Below, one piece after another: positions 62,325 to 64,000 of a stretch of 64,000 nucleotides of DNA. Each line of letters opens with the position of its first letter. Position 1 is the stretch's first letter. The notes below the pieces were generated by a model. It was not told where the DNA came from, did not search any database, and saw only the letters and a program-made list of their open reading frames with translations. A program made the translations under genes and the position numbers. Origin of the DNA: Streptomyces phaeochromogenes (lineage in GTDB: Bacteria > Actinomycetota > Actinomycetes > Streptomycetales > Streptomycetaceae). Location: positions 1-64,000 of the forward strand of contig NZ_LIQZ01000105.1 in NCBI RefSeq assembly GCF_001418655.1, given 5' to 3'.

Positions 62325-63317
62325 GTGAGTGTCAACGAGGACCTCATGGTCATGGCATCGGACCAGCCGCTGCAGAGCGTCGTCCGCGACGAGCACCTGC
62401 TGCTGGCCCCACCGCATCCGTCCAAGGTGCCCATGAAACTGTGGGACGAGCAGCCGCCACTGACGATGGTGCATTACCCGCAGGAGTACCAGGCAGAGGC
62501 GTTCGCCCCTCCGCGCGGTGTGTACGAGAACGACGAGCTCCGCGTCGAGTGGCAGAAGATGGACGGCCGGCAGCCCTTCTATCACCGCAACTGCGACGTG
62601 GACGAGCTCTCCTACCAGATCGCCGGCGAGCGCACCCTGATGACCGAACTCGGCGTGGTCGAGCACCGGCCCGGCGAGTTCTCCCGCATCCCCCGGGGCG
62701 TGGCCCACGACAACTACGGCCGCGCCGCAAGCCACCTGCTGTTCTACATCCCGGCGCCGGTCGCCGAGCTGGTGCCGGCCCAGCGTGAGTCCCAGGCGGT
62801 GTTCCCTCCCTTTCCCGGCTGGCAGCCCGCCCCGGCCAACGAGGCCGTCAGCTGGAACCTGGGCACACCCGGTCGCGACATCACCATCTTCGGGGTCGAC
62901 GAACAGCAGCTGCTCGAACATGTTCACAATGACGACCGTCGGCTACAGGTACTGCGCCCCGACCGTTCCCAGGACACCACCTGGCTGTACGGCACCGACC
63001 GCGTCCGCATCGGCCTCGTCAACACCGTGCCCGGTGGTGAACGCCGCTATCGCCGCACCCTCGACGCCGACGAGATCCAGTACCAGGCCAACGGCCACCG
63101 CACCCTGATCACCCAGCACGGTCTGGTCGACCTCGAGCCCGGCGACTTCGTGCGCATCCCGCTCGGGATCTCGTACGCCAGTGTCGCGACCGAGGCGGGC
63201 GACTATGTCAGCCTGCTCTCGCGCAGCGAGGTGCCGCAGGTCGCCAAGACCTCCCGTACCGCCGACCGGTACTCGCCCGAACGGCTCGCGGCCCTCACCA
63301 CGGAGGTCCACTCATGA
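62325..63317 (+). CDS. Homogentisate 1,2-dioxygenase-like bicupin
   Basis: A 330-residue protein with two cupin-like halves. The first has FYHRNCDVDELSYQIAGERT, then LGVVEHRPGEFSRIPRGVAH; the second repeats the design with ADEIQYQANGHRTLITQHGL and VDLEPGDFVRIPLGISYASV. This is the fold of homogentisate dioxygenase. The enzyme could cleave a hydroquinone-type ring. ATG 62325 was chosen. It overlaps the dehydrogenase start by 4 bp. Confidence 0.82.
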   Translation: MSVNEDLMVMASDQPLQSVVRDEHLLLAPPHPSKVPMKLWDEQPPLTMVHYPQEYQAEAFAPPRGVYENDELRVEWQKMDGRQPFYHRNCDVDELSYQIAGERTLMTELGVVEHRPGEFSRIPRGVAHDNYGRAASHLLFYIPAPVAELVPAQRESQAVFPPFPGWQPAPANEAVSWNLGTPGRDITIFGVDEQQLLEHVHNDDRRLQVLRPDRSQDTTWLYGTDRVRIGLVNTVPGGERRYRRTLDADEIQYQANGHRTLITQHGLVDLEPGDFVRIPLGISYASVATEAGDYVSLLSRSEVPQVAKTSRTADRYSPERLAALTTEVHS

Positions 63318-64000
63318 CCACGATGCTTGCCCTGCGCGCCCATCGCGACGCCAGCACCCTGGTCCTGGAGGACATCCCCGTTCCCGAGCCCGGTCCGATG
63401 GACGTCGTCGTGCGGGTCGCCTCCGCCGGCCTGGCGCCGGGGATCATGCGCCTGCTCAAAATGGGCGCGTTCAAGCATCTGCCGACCACCCTCGGCTTCG
63501 AGGCCGCCGGCACCATCGCCGCCGTCGGCAGCGACGCCACCGGCGTCCGTATCGGTGACCGGGTCAGGGCGCACACCCTCCTGAACTGCCGTACCTGCAT
63601 CTACTGCCGTACCGACCGCGACATGATGTGCTCGCAGCAGTCCATGATGGGCTACGCCGCCTTCAACGACTCCTCGATGCCCCTCTACGACGAGTACCAC
63701 AACGGCGTGCTCGCCGAATACGTACGCATCCCGTACTGGCTGGTCGACCCGCTGCCGGAATCCGTCGGCTTCGACATCGCCGCCAAGGTCCTCACCATGG
63801 GCAACGCGGTACGCGCACTCAAGTGGGCCGAGCTGCCGATGGGATCCACGATCGTCGTCACCGCCGCGACCGGTGCCATGGGCAGCGCGACGGTCAAGCT
63901 CGCGAAGCACTTCGGTGTCGCCGACCTCATCCTCGTCGGCCGCCACAGAGACCGGCTCAAGGCCGTCGCCGGGCTGTCCGGTGGCATCCCGACCAGCGTC
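63314..64000 (+). CDS. Alcohol dehydrogenase-like MDR protein (3' end outside window)
   Basis: The first 229 residues of a medium-chain dehydrogenase. LGFEAAGTIAAVGSDATGVR is the substrate-side signature, CRTCIYCRTDRDMMC resembles a structural zinc cluster, and TIVVTAATGAMGSATVKLAK is the nucleotide-binding motif near 182. The usual catalytic Cys and His positions appear changed. ATG 63314 overlaps the bicupin stop as ATGA. No stop codon occurs before the window end. Confidence 0.9.
   Translation, partial: MTTMLALRAHRDASTLVLEDIPVPEPGPMDVVVRVASAGLAPGIMRLLKMGAFKHLPTTLGFEAAGTIAAVGSDATGVRIGDRVRAHTLLNCRTCIYCRTDRDMMCSQQSMMGYAAFNDSSMPLYDEYHNGVLAEYVRIPYWLVDPLPESVGFDIAAKVLTMGNAVRALKWAELPMGSTIVVTAATGAMGSATVKLAKHFGVADLILVGRHRDRLKAVAGLSGGIPTSV

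Overview
The window is high-GC DNA with frequent GTG starts, ATGA/GTGA gene overlaps, ECF sigma/anti-sigma pairs and large TetR/GntR/LacI/MerR/IclR/XRE regulator families. This fits a Streptomyces or close actinomycete chromosome, probably an accessory region. No tRNA, rRNA or CRISPR array was recognised.

Positions 1-12.1 kb are an envelope/lipid stress block. It holds a cyclopropane-fatty-acid-synthase-like methyltransferase, a DUF1295 membrane protein, an alpha/beta hydrolase, a tightly coupled five-gene Asp23/AmaP operon ending in a YihY/BrkB membrane protein, a FAS1 lipoprotein and a membrane-tethered sulfite-oxidase-type molybdoenzyme. Next come an ECF sigma operon whose second gene joins an anti-sigma zinc motif to an Asp23-like region, and a SigK/RskA-type sigma/anti-sigma pair. 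The methyltransferase, DUF1295, SigK, RskA and FAS1 set recalls the mycobacterial sigK locus and regulon, here interleaved with Asp23 genes.

12-21 kb holds a PAS-PP2C phosphatase, a GntR-regulated membrane protein behind a double operator, and a Fic/Doc-like toxin-antitoxin pair. A gene graveyard follows (IS1182-type transposase, VOC protein, XRE regulator and Baeyer-Villiger monooxygenase remnants), with an intact SDR/TetR divergon and an orphan adenylate kinase within or beside it.

21-27 kb is a sugar, probably inositol-type, catabolic operon: two TIM-barrel isomerase/epimerase proteins, a Gfo/Idh/MocA dehydrogenase and a sugar-porter MFS transporter, divergent from a LacI regulator. 27-35.4 kb is a mixture of small enzymes (a DLH-fold protein lacking its nucleophile, OsmC, a serine hydrolase with MerR, a quinone oxidoreductase with an XRE regulator, Imm26, a RibD-like reductase) and gene fragments.

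35.7-37.2 kb is a TnpB-only IS605-type element with intact RuvC residues, inserted exactly at the 3' end of an aldo/keto reductase gene. From 37 to 53.4 kb the theme is redox and electrophile metabolism under five paralogous MmyB-like XRE regulators (the first lies at 32.3 kb), several sharing GTGAGGGG-type boxes. Their neighbours include a CMD/cupin/ADH/NTF2/DUF2255/antiporter/amidohydrolase series and a flavodoxin/NTF2/DJ-1 operon. An IclR-controlled flavin monooxygenase is flanked by truncated intradiol dioxygenases.

53.5-56.9 kb mixes fragments, TetR regulators, a PPOX protein and a quinone oxidoreductase. 57.5 kb to the end is an aromatic-compound cluster: a divergent aromatic hydroxylase, then NTF2, VOC, FAH-family hydrolase, methyltransferase, HGO-like bicupin and an alcohol dehydrogenase cut by the window end.
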